Part shown: positions 42,997 to 52,388 of the stretch, in pieces
How the letters are laid out: every line of letters starts with the position of its first letter
Numbering within the stretch: position 1 is the first letter of the stretch
From: Bacteroides sp.
Lineage (GTDB): Bacteria > Bacteroidota > Bacteroidia > Bacteroidales > Muribaculaceae
Reading direction: 5' to 3'
NCBI GenBank assembly: GCA_014801535.1
Contig: JAAVEA010000026.1
Coordinates: 1 to 64,000, forward strand
Length of the DNA stretch: 64,000 nt
Notes under the pieces: model-generated
Seen by the model: only the letters and a program-made list of their open reading frames with translations
What the model was told of the DNA's origin: nothing
Databases searched by the model: none
Position numbers and translations under genes: made by a program

Positions 42997-43962
42997 ATGG
43001 TAAAGATTCGCAAATATGCCAACGGCATCGAACGCTTCCTTCACGGACAGAAAGGGCAGCGCTTCTTCAACTTCTGCTACTCTATTGGTGCGGCTATCGT
43101 AATCTGGGGTGCTCTCTTCAAGATTCTTCATCTCGAAGGCGGCAGCACCCTCCTATGTATCGGTATGGGTACCGAGATTGCAATGTTTATCCTCACGGCC
43201 TTCGACCGTCCGCCCAAGGAATACGCCTGGGAAGAGGTGTTTCCGGTGCTCGAATCTAAGGATGAAGCCGACAGGCCGGATTTTACATCAGGTTCTGGTG
43301 TGGTGATCAACGGCGGTGGATATGCGGGGTATGACACAGCCACAGAAGCAGGGATGGAGCAGAGTGTTCCGGTAATGCCTGCTGCCCAAGGTATGCCTAT
43401 GACCGGTGTAATGCCGGGCATTCCCCTGACCCAGAATCCCGAAGAGGTAGCATCAATGGCAGATGCCACTTCAAGCTATCTCTCCAAGATGCAGGAGATG
43501 TCTGACCAGATGAGCCGCCTCAATGAAACAACCGAAGCTCTGAACCGAGTGTGCGAGACTCTTCTCGGCTCCTATCAGGCTATCACACAGAATTCAGAAA
43601 CAATTTCCGGCGCATCAAACGGCTATGTGGATCAGATGCAGGATCTTAACCGCAATATCGCCGGCCTTAACACCATATATGAGATTCAGCTCAAGAGTGT
43701 GGCCTCACAGCTCGAATCTATCGACCGCGTTAACCGTGGACTAAAGGATATTCGGGATATGTATGAGAAATCAGCAGCCGAGTCTTCACGCTATTGCGAA
43801 GAGACAGAACGTATGGCACGCTATATGAAGCAGCTTAATTCCGTATATGAAAAGATGATCACGGCGATGACCATCAATATGGCCAATCCTATGATGGGGG
43901 GAGCCAACGCGGCGGCCGGAGGAATCAATCCTTTTGATGAATCACTTAGAAACAATGACTGA
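42997..43962 (+). CDS. gldL: T9SS motor protein GldL/PorL
   Basis: 321 residues. Two transmembrane helices near the N-terminus (about 25-42 and 50-65) carry the family text FFNFCYSIGAAIVIWGALFKILHLEGG and GTEIAMFILTAFDRPPKEYAWEEVFP. The conserved glutamate in GTEIAM is the proton-path residue of the motor. The rest is a cytoplasmic helical domain of coiled-coil type (about 150-305; SKMQEMSDQMSRLNETTEALN). GldL with GldM forms the inner-membrane motor that drives T9SS. A Gly/Ala/Met-rich stretch (about 100-145) links the two parts. Confidence 0.95.
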   Translation: MVKIRKYANGIERFLHGQKGQRFFNFCYSIGAAIVIWGALFKILHLEGGSTLLCIGMGTEIAMFILTAFDRPPKEYAWEEVFPVLESKDEADRPDFTSGSGVVINGGGYAGYDTATEAGMEQSVPVMPAAQGMPMTGVMPGIPLTQNPEEVASMADATSSYLSKMQEMSDQMSRLNETTEALNRVCETLLGSYQAITQNSETISGASNGYVDQMQDLNRNIAGLNTIYEIQLKSVASQLESIDRVNRGLKDIRDMYEKSAAESSRYCEETERMARYMKQLNSVYEKMITAMTINMANPMMGGANAAAGGINPFDESLRNND

Positions 43963-44017
43963 CATATCCCCAACCGGGGATTGTCTAATAACCAAGAACC
44001 AACACCCAATAGAATAA

Positions 44018-45574
44018 ATGGCAGGAGGAGGAAATAATGTGGCGCGTATGTCGCCCCGACAGAGGATGATCAATCTTATGTATATCGTCCTCACGGCCAT
44101 GCTTGCGCTGAATGTGTCGAGCGATGTGCTCAACGGATTCAGCCAGGTGCACGACAGCATAAGCCGCACAAATAAAAATATCGCTGAGCGAAACGCAGCT
44201 CAGTTCCGTTATCTGGAAAGCATGTATCAGGAGAGTCCGGAGAAGGCAGGTGCCCTCTATGAGAAGGGCACAAAACTGCGTGAACGTTCACAGGCTGTGT
44301 TCAATGCCATCGAACAGCTTAAAGTCGACATTGCCACGGCAACCGACGGCAAAGGTGCGGATTATCATAACCTGAAAAACCTTGATGATCTTGAGGCTTC
44401 ATCAGTAATTATGCTTAATCCCAATACGCAGCGCGGGAAGAAACTCAGGGAAACCATTGACTCATACCGAGCTTTTGTAGTGGAGATGATTCCTGATTCG
44501 GCCAAGCGCAAGGCAGTGTCAGAAATGCTTTCAACCACTATCGTCAAGACTCCCGGAGGGGCATCATCCTGGGAACAGAAGATGTTCGAGAATATGCCGT
44601 CTGTAGCAGCCGTGACAATGCTTACGAAGCTGCAGAACGATATTCACCAGGCTGAATCGGAAGCGCTGGCCAACCTTATAATGAATGTGGATATGGACGA
44701 TGTTCACATGAATGAGTTCGGTGCATACGTGATTCCTGAATCGCGCACCATAATCAGGGGCGGTAAATATTCGGCTCAGATTGTTCTTGCCGCCGTCGAC
44801 ACAACCCAGCGTCCGGCTGTATATGTGAATGGAACCCGTCTCAGCAACCCCAAAGGGTTATATGAATTTGTTCCCGGAGCACCGGGAACCCATCAGTTCT
44901 CCGGATATATAGAGCTTCCTCTTTCCGATGGATCCATGCAGAAACATCCCTTCACATCATCCTACACCGTGATTGAGCCTATGGCTACAATCTCACCGAC
45001 AATGATGAATGTGCTTTATGCCGGTATCGACAACCCTATATCAATATCAGTGCCCGGAGTGCCTATGAGCGGTGTGCAGGCTTCAATATCAGGAGGTACG
45101 CTGACGCGCAATGGCGACCACTGGGTGGCGCGAGTGACCCAGGTCGGCACAGAAGCTACCATCTCAGTCTCCGCCGAACTCGACGGCAGAACACAGAGTG
45201 TAGGCTCAATGACATTCAGAGTCAGAAAGCTGCCCGATCCCACGGCATTTATTCCAATCGGCAACACTCACTACAAGGGAACGCCGAAACGAATCTCAAA
45301 GGCGGCACTCATGGGGGCCGACGGATTAGGAGCGGCGCTCGACGATGGCGTGTTGGATATAACATATACTGTGGTGTCTTTCTCCACCGTATTCACAGAC
45401 CAGATGGGAAACCTTATCCCGGAAATCTCAAACGGATCTCGGTTCTCAGAACGTCAACGCGAACAATTTAAACGCCTCAAACCGGGCAAATCATTCTTTA
45501 TTTCCAACATAAAGGCCAAAGGCCCTGATGGAATCACACGCGACATCTCCCCCATGGAAGTGGCGCTCAATTAA
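44018..45574 (+). CDS. gldM: T9SS motor protein GldM/PorM
   Basis: 518 residues. The first ~40 carry the hallmark SPRQRMINLMYIVLTAMLALNVSSDVLNGF, a single membrane helix that enters the GldL pentamer. A helical D1 domain (about 45-220) is followed by three beta domains (D2-D4) built of segments such as RTIIRGGKYSAQIVLAAVDTTQRPAVYVNG, MMNVLYAGIDNPISISVPGVP and KLPDPTAFIPIGNTHYKGTPKRISKAAL. It spans the periplasm to the GldK/N ring. The gap to gldN is 16 bases. Confidence 0.95.
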   Translation: MAGGGNNVARMSPRQRMINLMYIVLTAMLALNVSSDVLNGFSQVHDSISRTNKNIAERNAAQFRYLESMYQESPEKAGALYEKGTKLRERSQAVFNAIEQLKVDIATATDGKGADYHNLKNLDDLEASSVIMLNPNTQRGKKLRETIDSYRAFVVEMIPDSAKRKAVSEMLSTTIVKTPGGASSWEQKMFENMPSVAAVTMLTKLQNDIHQAESEALANLIMNVDMDDVHMNEFGAYVIPESRTIIRGGKYSAQIVLAAVDTTQRPAVYVNGTRLSNPKGLYEFVPGAPGTHQFSGYIELPLSDGSMQKHPFTSSYTVIEPMATISPTMMNVLYAGIDNPISISVPGVPMSGVQASISGGTLTRNGDHWVARVTQVGTEATISVSAELDGRTQSVGSMTFRVRKLPDPTAFIPIGNTHYKGTPKRISKAALMGADGLGAALDDGVLDITYTVVSFSTVFTDQMGNLIPEISNGSRFSERQREQFKRLKPGKSFFISNIKAKGPDGITRDISPMEVALN

Positions 45575-45590
45575 ACGAAATATTAACGAC

Positions 45591-46739
45591 ATGAATATAT
45601 ATCGCAAAATATTAACCCTTTCTCTTATCGCTGCAGCAGGAATCGCCGCTGTGGCACAGGTTGAGAATGGCGGAGTGGTTCGTCGCCGTGCCGAAAAGGA
45701 TAAAAAGAATGAGAAGAACGCTACCGGCGTGACTGACCGTATGCAGGACTTCTACACTACAAAGGAGACCCATGATGCCGATCTTCAATATAAGAGAGAC
45801 ATATATCGTCAGCTCGATCTCTCCAAGCCCGAGAACACTCCCCTCTATTACCCCGAAGATGTTGTAGACGGGAAACAGAATCTTTTCCGCCTTTTGTTCG
45901 GATTGGTGGTGGATGGAAAGATCCCCGCATACGAGTATCTCGACGGTCGTGAGGTCTTCACCGACCAGTATAAGATAAAGGTAGATGAGATGCTCGACCG
46001 TTTTGAGATTTACTATCAGAATGGAGCAGGGACAGCGAAAAACCCGAAGTATGTGATTGAGGAGGCCGATGTGCCCTCCAATCAGGTTCAGGCCTACTAT
46101 ATTCTTGAAAAATGGGAATTCGACCGTCGCACCAATAGAATGAACACACGTGTCGAGGCTATCTGCCCGGTGCTCAATAAATATACCGATTATGGCGCAC
46201 AGGGACGCTATCCGATGTTCTGGGTTAAATTTGATGCGCTCCGTCCTTATCTCGCTCAGGAATATGTGTTCCTTTCAGATGATAACAATCTCGAGCAATA
46301 CAGCCTTGATGACTATTTCAATCTCGGTATGTATGACGGTGAAATCTACAAGACGCGCAATCTCCGTAACCTCTCGATGGCTCAACTTTATCCCGACGAG
46401 GATCTGCTCAAGCAGGCTCAGGACAGCATTGACAATCGTCTGAGAAATTACGGCAAGAATCTATATGTTCCCACCCGTGAGGAGTATCTCGCCCAGAAGG
46501 AACGTGAAGAGGAGTTGGCTAAAGCTATTGCTGCCGGCGACACGATTCCTGGACGCACAATGGTAAGCGATTCTGATGCAGCTCCGGCTGAAAAGAAATC
46601 GGTTCGTTCCCGCCGCAGCTCCACCTCCAAGACCAAGAAAACAACCAAGGCGAAGAAACCTAAATTATCTTCATCATCCTCTTCAAGCAGCAACGGCAAT
46701 GCAAACGCAGCCAAATCGGTGAGAAGAAGAAAGAAATAA
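45591..46739 (+). CDS. gldN: T9SS ring protein GldN/PorN with basic tail
   Basis: 382 residues from the ATG at 45591 (MNIYRKILTLSLIAAAGIAAVAQ, a signal peptide); the longer track ORF starts inside gldM in another frame. The core (about 60-290) holds the family text DADLQYKRDIYRQLDLSKPENTPLYYPE, RLLFGLVVDGKIPAYEYLDG, YYILEKWEFDRRTNRMNTRVEAICPV and YDGEIYKTRNLRNLSMAQLYPDED. GldN forms the periplasmic ring with GldK. The last ~55 residues are a low-complexity Lys/Arg/Ser tail (SSTSKTKKTTKAKKPKLSSS), which I do not recall from the well-studied PorN. It ends the operon; no clear terminator follows. Confidence 0.92.
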   Translation: MNIYRKILTLSLIAAAGIAAVAQVENGGVVRRRAEKDKKNEKNATGVTDRMQDFYTTKETHDADLQYKRDIYRQLDLSKPENTPLYYPEDVVDGKQNLFRLLFGLVVDGKIPAYEYLDGREVFTDQYKIKVDEMLDRFEIYYQNGAGTAKNPKYVIEEADVPSNQVQAYYILEKWEFDRRTNRMNTRVEAICPVLNKYTDYGAQGRYPMFWVKFDALRPYLAQEYVFLSDDNNLEQYSLDDYFNLGMYDGEIYKTRNLRNLSMAQLYPDEDLLKQAQDSIDNRLRNYGKNLYVPTREEYLAQKEREEELAKAIAAGDTIPGRTMVSDSDAAPAEKKSVRSRRSSTSKTKKTTKAKKPKLSSSSSSSSNGNANAAKSVRRRKK

Positions 46740-46787
46740 TCATCGCTAAGCTGTTTCCGCCCGGGGCTGTGCTTCAAATAATATGCC

Positions 46788-47720
46788 ATGATATATAATC
46801 CTCTATCCATAGTCATTCCGGTCAAGAATCGTGAGACGCTTATTCTCCGGGCTCTTGACAGTGCCTATAATCAGTCGTATCGTCCGATACGGCTGATTGT
46901 GGTTGACAATGATTCTACCGATGGCACAGTGGAAGCCGTGGCTAAATGGAAAGAGAACCATGAAAGTGAGGATTTCTCCATCAAAATCGTAAGCGAGAAA
47001 CGACCCGGAGCGGCGGCCGCAAGAAACCGAGGCCTTTTAGAGGTTGACACGGATTATATGCTCTTCTTTGACTCCGACGACGTGATGCTTCCCGAACTTG
47101 CAATAACCGTGATGGAGGCGTTCGACCGCGACAAGAAACTCGATGTGGTGTATTGGCGCACAGCATACATCAATTCCAAGGAAGAAGTCATACCGAAACG
47201 CTTTGCCAAATTCGATCTGCTAAGGCGACATATTTATAATGCTGTGCTCTCAACACAGACATATGCCCTCCGCACCTCCTTCATCAAGCGTATCGGAGGG
47301 TGGAATGTATCGCTCTTGGCATGGAATGATTGGGAGTTAGGTTTGCGCATCCTCCTAAATGAGCCTAACATGAAGGGGGTGTTCCGCGTGTTAGTCCATA
47401 TCTATCCACAAGAAAATTCAATCACTGGCTCCGATTTTCATTCCAAGGCGGGACAATGGGAGAAATCTATTGAAGCTATGGAGAAGGATGCGGAGATGGC
47501 TCCCGACTCACTCCGCGAAAGAATCATTAATATGCTTCTTTACCGCAAAGTAAACTTGGCCGCCATATATTCTCGTGAAGGTCATGAGGATTTAGGCAAG
47601 CCACTGCTTGAAAAAAGTATCTCTGAAGCGAAAATAACCGGATGGAGAAAGAAACTCCTGCGGTGGATATATGAATACACCCGGAAAGGGGGCAGAGCCG
47701 GTTATATGCTCTGGAAATAG
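46788..47720 (+). CDS. GT2-family glycosyltransferase
   Basis: 310 residues with a GT-A fold: LSIVIPVKNRETLILRALDSAYNQSYRPIRLIVVDNDSTDGT (about 6-47), GAAAARNRGL, and the metal-binding DxD-type motif FFDSDDVM (about 91-98). WNDWELGLRIL is the usual C-terminal acceptor-site motif. It transfers a sugar from a nucleotide donor; donor and acceptor are unknown. It is the first gene of the surface-glycan locus, 49 bases after gldN on the same strand, so read-through from the T9SS operon is possible. Confidence 0.88.
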   Translation: MIYNPLSIVIPVKNRETLILRALDSAYNQSYRPIRLIVVDNDSTDGTVEAVAKWKENHESEDFSIKIVSEKRPGAAAARNRGLLEVDTDYMLFFDSDDVMLPELAITVMEAFDRDKKLDVVYWRTAYINSKEEVIPKRFAKFDLLRRHIYNAVLSTQTYALRTSFIKRIGGWNVSLLAWNDWELGLRILLNEPNMKGVFRVLVHIYPQENSITGSDFHSKAGQWEKSIEAMEKDAEMAPDSLRERIINMLLYRKVNLAAIYSREGHEDLGKPLLEKSISEAKITGWRKKLLRWIYEYTRKGGRAGYMLWK

Positions 47721-47730
47721 GTCTTTCCCG

Positions 47731-48969
47731 ATGGCAATTATCGTTTTAATCACAGACGCGTTCCCCTACGGAAGCGTGACGGAAAACAGCTTTATCTCTC
47801 CCGAGGTTGAAGCCCTGTCAAATGCATTCGACAGAGTGATAATAGCCCCGATCAGAAAGATTAGAGAAGAACTTGATGTGAAGTCACTTCCCGCGAACGT
47901 TGAGCTCAGCAATTCCCTGCTCATAAAGCCCTCCCTTATAAGAAAATTTGATGGACTCAAGAGGTACCTTAAGCCGGTATTATACGATCTGAAACATTCT
48001 GACAGCTCTTTTAGGGAGGTAGTGGCATATTCATCTTACGTAGGCATCTGTCTTAAAAATATCTGTAGGCTTATCCGTGAGGAGAAGTTAGATTTGGAGA
48101 ATACCCTTTTCTATACATTCTGGTTCAATTTCACCACAGCCGCGCTTTCACTCATAAAGGGGGCGAAAGTAATAACGCGCACGCATGGATATGACTTATA
48201 TGAGGATAGGTATTTCATCAGCCCATGGTGGAGAAAGCGGAGCCTGGATATGTTGGCCGGGTGTTACACTGTTTCGGGAGCAGGGAGGAAATACCTTCTC
48301 CAGCGTTATCCCTACTATTCGGATAAGATATTTCTTAGCAAACTGGGAACCCCGGCACACGAGGGCAGAAACCCGGATAATGATGTTGATGCCGATGGCT
48401 CCTCATCAGCTCCCGCCCGTGAACTTTCACTACTTGGAGTTGCAAGAGTGTCGCCTGAAAAGGGTGTGAAGGAACAATTTGAACTGATAAGGGAATATGC
48501 CCGCAACAATCGCGACAAGAGGATAAGGTATGTGCATATCGGCGATGGAATCCTGATGGATCAGCTCCGTGCAATGGCAACCGAAGTTCCCGAAAATCTT
48601 TCTGTTGAACTTAAAGGTGCATTACACAATTCGGAGGTGCATGAGATTATGCGCACTACCCATTTCGACAGCATGATACTTCTGAGCCATTCGGAGGGAG
48701 GATGCCCGATTGCAATATGCGAAGCCCTTAGCTATGGAATCCCCTGCATAGCCACATCTGTTGGCGGAATCACCGAGATGCTGAATCATGGCGGAGGTGT
48801 CCTGCTCAACCCCGACCCTGATTTCGACTCATTTAGCGATGCAATAAAACTGATAGAGGGAGAGCCGACACTTTATAGGGAGAGGGCATATCAAACATGG
48901 GAATGCCGGTATAAGGCGGAAGACCTCAGACTCCGTTTTGCAAAGGAAATAAGGAGTCTCATCGACTGA
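47731..48969 (+). CDS. GT4-family glycosyltransferase
   Basis: 412 residues from the ATG at 47731 (MAIIVLITDAFPYGSVTENSF); the longer track start overlaps the previous gene. Two Rossmann halves (GT-B): the N-half includes YTFWFNFTTAALSLIKGAKVITRTHGYDLYEDR, and the C-half has LLGVARVSPEKGVKEQFELI (about 235-254), RYVHIGDGILMDQL and the EX7E-type motif SEGGCPIAICEALSYGIPCIATSVGG. Such retaining enzymes often add sugars to lipid-linked O-antigen or capsule. It starts 10 bases after the GT2 gene. Confidence 0.9.
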   Translation: MAIIVLITDAFPYGSVTENSFISPEVEALSNAFDRVIIAPIRKIREELDVKSLPANVELSNSLLIKPSLIRKFDGLKRYLKPVLYDLKHSDSSFREVVAYSSYVGICLKNICRLIREEKLDLENTLFYTFWFNFTTAALSLIKGAKVITRTHGYDLYEDRYFISPWWRKRSLDMLAGCYTVSGAGRKYLLQRYPYYSDKIFLSKLGTPAHEGRNPDNDVDADGSSSAPARELSLLGVARVSPEKGVKEQFELIREYARNNRDKRIRYVHIGDGILMDQLRAMATEVPENLSVELKGALHNSEVHEIMRTTHFDSMILLSHSEGGCPIAICEALSYGIPCIATSVGGITEMLNHGGGVLLNPDPDFDSFSDAIKLIEGEPTLYRERAYQTWECRYKAEDLRLRFAKEIRSLID

Positions 48970-48974
48970 ACCAT

Positions 48975-50048
48975 TCAAATGCTTTCCCTCTTTCCAATAA
49001 ATTTATGAGCCAAACGCCACAGGATCAGTGACTTCATTATTGTGTCGCGTATTTTTGTCTTTAAAAGCAATCCTTCTTTCAATGGCATTCCCCTTTTGAG
49101 AAGAGAGTATTCGGCAAGTAGGGATTGGTCGAATGAGTGGAACACCTGCGCCGAGAGGTAATCAAGTTCCTTTATATAATATGCCGAGATTTCATCAGAA
49201 GACACCCCATAGTGCTTTCTCAATCTTTCAGTAAGAATTAGGTTCCCCTTATGCTGTCTGAATTTCTTCCCGAAATCAGTCTGATGTGAGATTGAATCGG
49301 GGGTGACGCTGTAATGCAGGGTCACCTCAGGAAGATATGCCACTTTTCCCAAAGCGGCCATGGAAGTCATAATCTGAAAATCCTCGCCTGTGTATTCCGG
49401 GTCACAAAAAAGGTCAGGATAACTTTTCATTTCCGACATTATCAGATCGCGACGATACATTGCCGTGCATAGATGGATCATTGCAATGGAATCATGGAGA
49501 AGAATCCTCCTCAACATCCCGCCCTTTTCCGAGATGACAATACCCCCTTTTTCCGAGATAACAGGCAGAGCATTCCTCTCACCTCTCCCGGCTATCTCGC
49601 TTATATGATCAAATCTCCCCTTCCGATCTTCCGATATCCTTACGTTCCCTCCATCAATGTCGCAGCATCGCCAGTCGGTATGAATTATGGAGACTCCCGG
49701 ATACTCCTCCATAACCTCATATTCCTTCCGCAGTTTCCCTGCATCTACCCAAAAATCATCGCCGGCACAGTCTGCAAGATACTTTCCCCGGCTATCAATT
49801 ATGCACTGAAAATAATTCCTTACCACCCCAAGGTTATGATCCCTGCGGAAATATCTGATCTTATCAGGATACCTCTCCGCGTACTTACGGCAAATCTTTT
49901 CAGTGTTGTCGGTAGAACAGTCATCTCCTATTATAATTTCGTATGGGTGCCTTATTTTCTGCATGAGTATGGAATCAAGAGTGCGTCCTATTGTCTTCTC
50001 CTGATTGTAGGTTACAACTATAACTGATATTTCAATCCTCTTTTCCAT
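48975..50048 (-). CDS. GT2-family glycosyltransferase
   Basis: 357 residues: ISVIVVTYNQEKTIGRTLDSILMQKIRHPYEIIIGDDCSTD (about 7-47) and CAGDDFWVDAGKL (metal-site motif near 94-106). The usual C-terminal motif is near GEDFQIMTSM. A 24-base tandem duplication encodes VISEKGGI then VISEKGGM (about residues 162-177). It is the last gene of a four-gene minus-strand operon with the HAD phosphatase (overlap 17 bases), a membrane glycosyltransferase and a UbiA-type enzyme. It ends convergent with the GT4 gene, 5 bases apart. Confidence 0.88.
   Translation of the reverse strand: MEKRIEISVIVVTYNQEKTIGRTLDSILMQKIRHPYEIIIGDDCSTDNTEKICRKYAERYPDKIRYFRRDHNLGVVRNYFQCIIDSRGKYLADCAGDDFWVDAGKLRKEYEVMEEYPGVSIIHTDWRCCDIDGGNVRISEDRKGRFDHISEIAGRGERNALPVISEKGGIVISEKGGMLRRILLHDSIAMIHLCTAMYRRDLIMSEMKSYPDLFCDPEYTGEDFQIMTSMAALGKVAYLPEVTLHYSVTPDSISHQTDFGKKFRQHKGNLILTERLRKHYGVSSDEISAYYIKELDYLSAQVFHSFDQSLLAEYSLLKRGMPLKEGLLLKTKIRDTIMKSLILWRLAHKFIGKRESI
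49513..49560 (-). repeat. 24-bp tandem duplication inside a GT2 gene
   Basis: Two in-frame copies coding VISEKGG(I/M), differing at a few bases. The dinucleotide-like GGAAAAAGGGGG stretch may have promoted slippage. Boundaries are approximate. Confidence 0.7.
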
Positions 50049-50634
50049 GACTTATACAGTAATGAGATTCATCTGCGCTTCTGAACAGGGCTTCATCGCC
50101 TCCCCCTGGTTCATCGCCATAAACCGTGAGATAAAAGTTCTCCCTCTCCCCTTCTAAATCAATTAATCTTCTCAGTTTCTCCTCACCGTGACAATTTAGA
50201 GACGCGAAACATCCGTCAATATTTCCGTCAAAATCAACAGATGTTTTTGTACATATAAGCTTCACGCCTAATTTGCGTGCTATCTCTTCCATCCAGAGGT
50301 CAAGACTGGCCGAGACAATATACACTTTATCTCCTTCACTCTTATGTCTCTTTAACTTTGAAACGACATCTTCTCTATAATCAGGCATAAAATCCGCACC
50401 CTTTGCTTCAACGGTTGTCTTCTTCAATCCCTTATAGAGAAATGAATAAAGCTTCTCTTTGGCCTTGGAGCCTGAAATCACACCCAACTTCCATGCCACA
50501 AGCCAAGGGGAGGCAAGGAGTATTCCGCGAATGAGCCTCAGGTCTCCCAAGGAATATCGCGCGAAGTTGATGAAGGTGTCTTCTTGCGTAAGGGTGCCGT
50601 CGAAGTCGAAAACAGTTACTTTCCTCTTCTCCAT
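50032..50634 (-). CDS. HAD-IB family phosphatase (SerB-like)
   Basis: 200 residues: motif I VFDFDGTLT (Asp9 and Asp11 near the N-terminus), motif II VYIVSASLDLWM, a conserved Lys in GEEKLRRLI, and motif III/IV GDEPGGGDEALF, where most family members read GDSxxD. The C1-type cap is helical (about 15-95). The gene sits between a membrane glycosyltransferase and a GT2, downstream of a UbiA-family prenyltransferase of the decaprenyl-phosphate phosphoribosyltransferase type. This context suggests that it removes the 5-phosphate from a polyprenyl-phosphoryl-phosphoribose. Confidence 0.82.
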   Translation of the reverse strand: MEKRKVTVFDFDGTLTQEDTFINFARYSLGDLRLIRGILLASPWLVAWKLGVISGSKAKEKLYSFLYKGLKKTTVEAKGADFMPDYREDVVSKLKRHKSEGDKVYIVSASLDLWMEEIARKLGVKLICTKTSVDFDGNIDGCFASLNCHGEEKLRRLIDLEGERENFYLTVYGDEPGGGDEALFRSADESHYCISHGKED

Positions 50635-50639
50635 ATCCT

Positions 50640-52388
50640 CTATTCTCCTTCTGATGGGTTGTAACGGTAACTCTCCAACGACTGGTGCAGTCTACTCATT
50701 TTTTTATCAAGACTCCTATATTGATCATCGTTCAGAATAATTACCGGTTCGCATCCATGATAATAATAGAGAGCTGTCGCTTCCTTCCCTTCCGGCACAC
50801 TGTCTCTGCGGATAAACTTCACCCTCTCTTCATCCAGATGTCGTTTCATCTGAACCGGAAGGCTGCCACACACCGTCACCTTCTCCTCTTTGCATGATTC
50901 GAAAAGATAACGCAGATAACTCCCTCTCGTCACTTCTGTTGCCAGAGAGGTCGTAAAAGTGAATATCCCTGCGCATACCGTCAGAATAGACAATGCAGTG
51001 CCACATCTCTTTACTTCCTTACGACATTGCGAAGCTACTAAAAATATAACTCCGAAAAGCCATAACTGACAGATATAGCGAGCCCACCAGGTCTGCTCGA
51101 AAATAAAGCAACTCAAAAGGACACATACAGCAATATACCATACGACACCTTTCAGTTTTGAAGCTATTCTAAACGATATGAATAAGCTTAAAAGAAGAAT
51201 GAAGGGCATAAATATAGTGAACCCACCGGCCCTTTGGTCATAGATCGGAAATGACACGGAAATAAGAGAAACAAAAAAGTTGGTCACCCTATCGGCTCCA
51301 TGAAAAATATCGGGAGTATTGTCTGACATTATATCCACAGCTCCGGCACCCATAAGGGGATATAACGGGTGTCCGCAGTGCAGCATGTTCGTTATGTAGG
51401 GATGATAAGCTAAAACACTTCCTACTGCAAGAGCACATAGTGATACCAGAAACAATCTCTTTAGAGCAATGAAATCTCTTTTTATGCAGACCCAGAGGTA
51501 AGCAAGAATCATCCATAACCCGGCCTCGAAGAAGAAATTGAATTTTGTACCCATTGCCATAACAAGGGTCATTCCCAACATTATATAACCCACAGCTCTA
51601 CGATATCCTTTTCCTGAACTCATCAGATAGAAACCCAATAGGGCCATAATCAGATAAAGATACTTGTAGAAGTCTATATAGAATGTTACCATCTGGGAAA
51701 TAACCACCGGATTCGACACGATTGCAATGGTTAGCCATACGCATTTCTTTCTACTCCAGCCTGAATCAGGTTCCGGGTCTTTGACAAATCGGCTTGCCGG
51801 ATTTTCTCTCAGGAAAGCATAGACACCGAAAGCAACAGCCATTACCATTATCAGATTGACTCCTTTCCCCATCTCTATCTTACCCGTGAAACATCCGACA
51901 GATGCTTCAGCAATTTCAATGGCCTTGGCATAATGCAAGGACCACAGGCTAACCGGAACAGATGCTTCATTATTAGCTATCAAAGGATTCCAACCTTCCA
52001 TAAGAGCAGCTACAATCTCCTGATGATAACGGAGTCCGTCGTAAGAATGATCATACAATAAACCTGCAATCAAAACGCTTCCAACAATTATAAGGAGAAC
52101 TGCCGCAATCCAGCCGGTGCGGCGATCTTTCATACGTATGTCGCCCACAGACGCTCCCACCACAATTCCGGCAAGCACTGCCATAGGAAATACATATTCA
52201 GTTATGGAAACGCCAAAGTAAAAAGGGATAACTGAAAAAACATAACAGAAAAAGACGCATCCGAGCAAGGAGATCGACACTCTCCATGCCGCTTCCCCTT
52301 TTCCTACGCCATGATTGTTTGAATCCTCTATTTTTTCCACTTTCTGTATTATTAGAGGTAAATTATTAAAATGAAAGTGATTAACCAA
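50640..52388 (-). CDS. Polytopic membrane protein, probable GT-C glycosyltransferase
   Basis: 582 residues with about 11-13 hydrophobic helices and a soluble C-terminal part of about 100 residues. The first large extracytoplasmic loop holds YDHSYDGLRYHQE (about 110-122), the Asp/His-rich motif expected of polyprenyl-phosphate-sugar-dependent GT-C enzymes. A second loop has LHYAKAIEIAE. No family name can be given with certainty. It overlaps the UbiA-type gene by 37 bases and precedes the phosphatase by 5, so all three are translated together. I infer that it uses the lipid-linked sugar made by its neighbours. Confidence 0.6.
   Translation of the reverse strand: MVNHFHFNNLPLIIQKVEKIEDSNNHGVGKGEAAWRVSISLLGCVFFCYVFSVIPFYFGVSITEYVFPMAVLAGIVVGASVGDIRMKDRRTGWIAAVLLIIVGSVLIAGLLYDHSYDGLRYHQEIVAALMEGWNPLIANNEASVPVSLWSLHYAKAIEIAEASVGCFTGKIEMGKGVNLIMVMAVAFGVYAFLRENPASRFVKDPEPDSGWSRKKCVWLTIAIVSNPVVISQMVTFYIDFYKYLYLIMALLGFYLMSSGKGYRRAVGYIMLGMTLVMAMGTKFNFFFEAGLWMILAYLWVCIKRDFIALKRLFLVSLCALAVGSVLAYHPYITNMLHCGHPLYPLMGAGAVDIMSDNTPDIFHGADRVTNFFVSLISVSFPIYDQRAGGFTIFMPFILLLSLFISFRIASKLKGVVWYIAVCVLLSCFIFEQTWWARYICQLWLFGVIFLVASQCRKEVKRCGTALSILTVCAGIFTFTTSLATEVTRGSYLRYLFESCKEEKVTVCGSLPVQMKRHLDEERVKFIRRDSVPEGKEATALYYYHGCEPVIILNDDQYRSLDKKMSRLHQSLESYRYNPSEGE

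Noticed and set aside
45528-45590. Upstream extension of gldN
   Set aside because: It overlaps gldM and the signal peptide begins at 45591.
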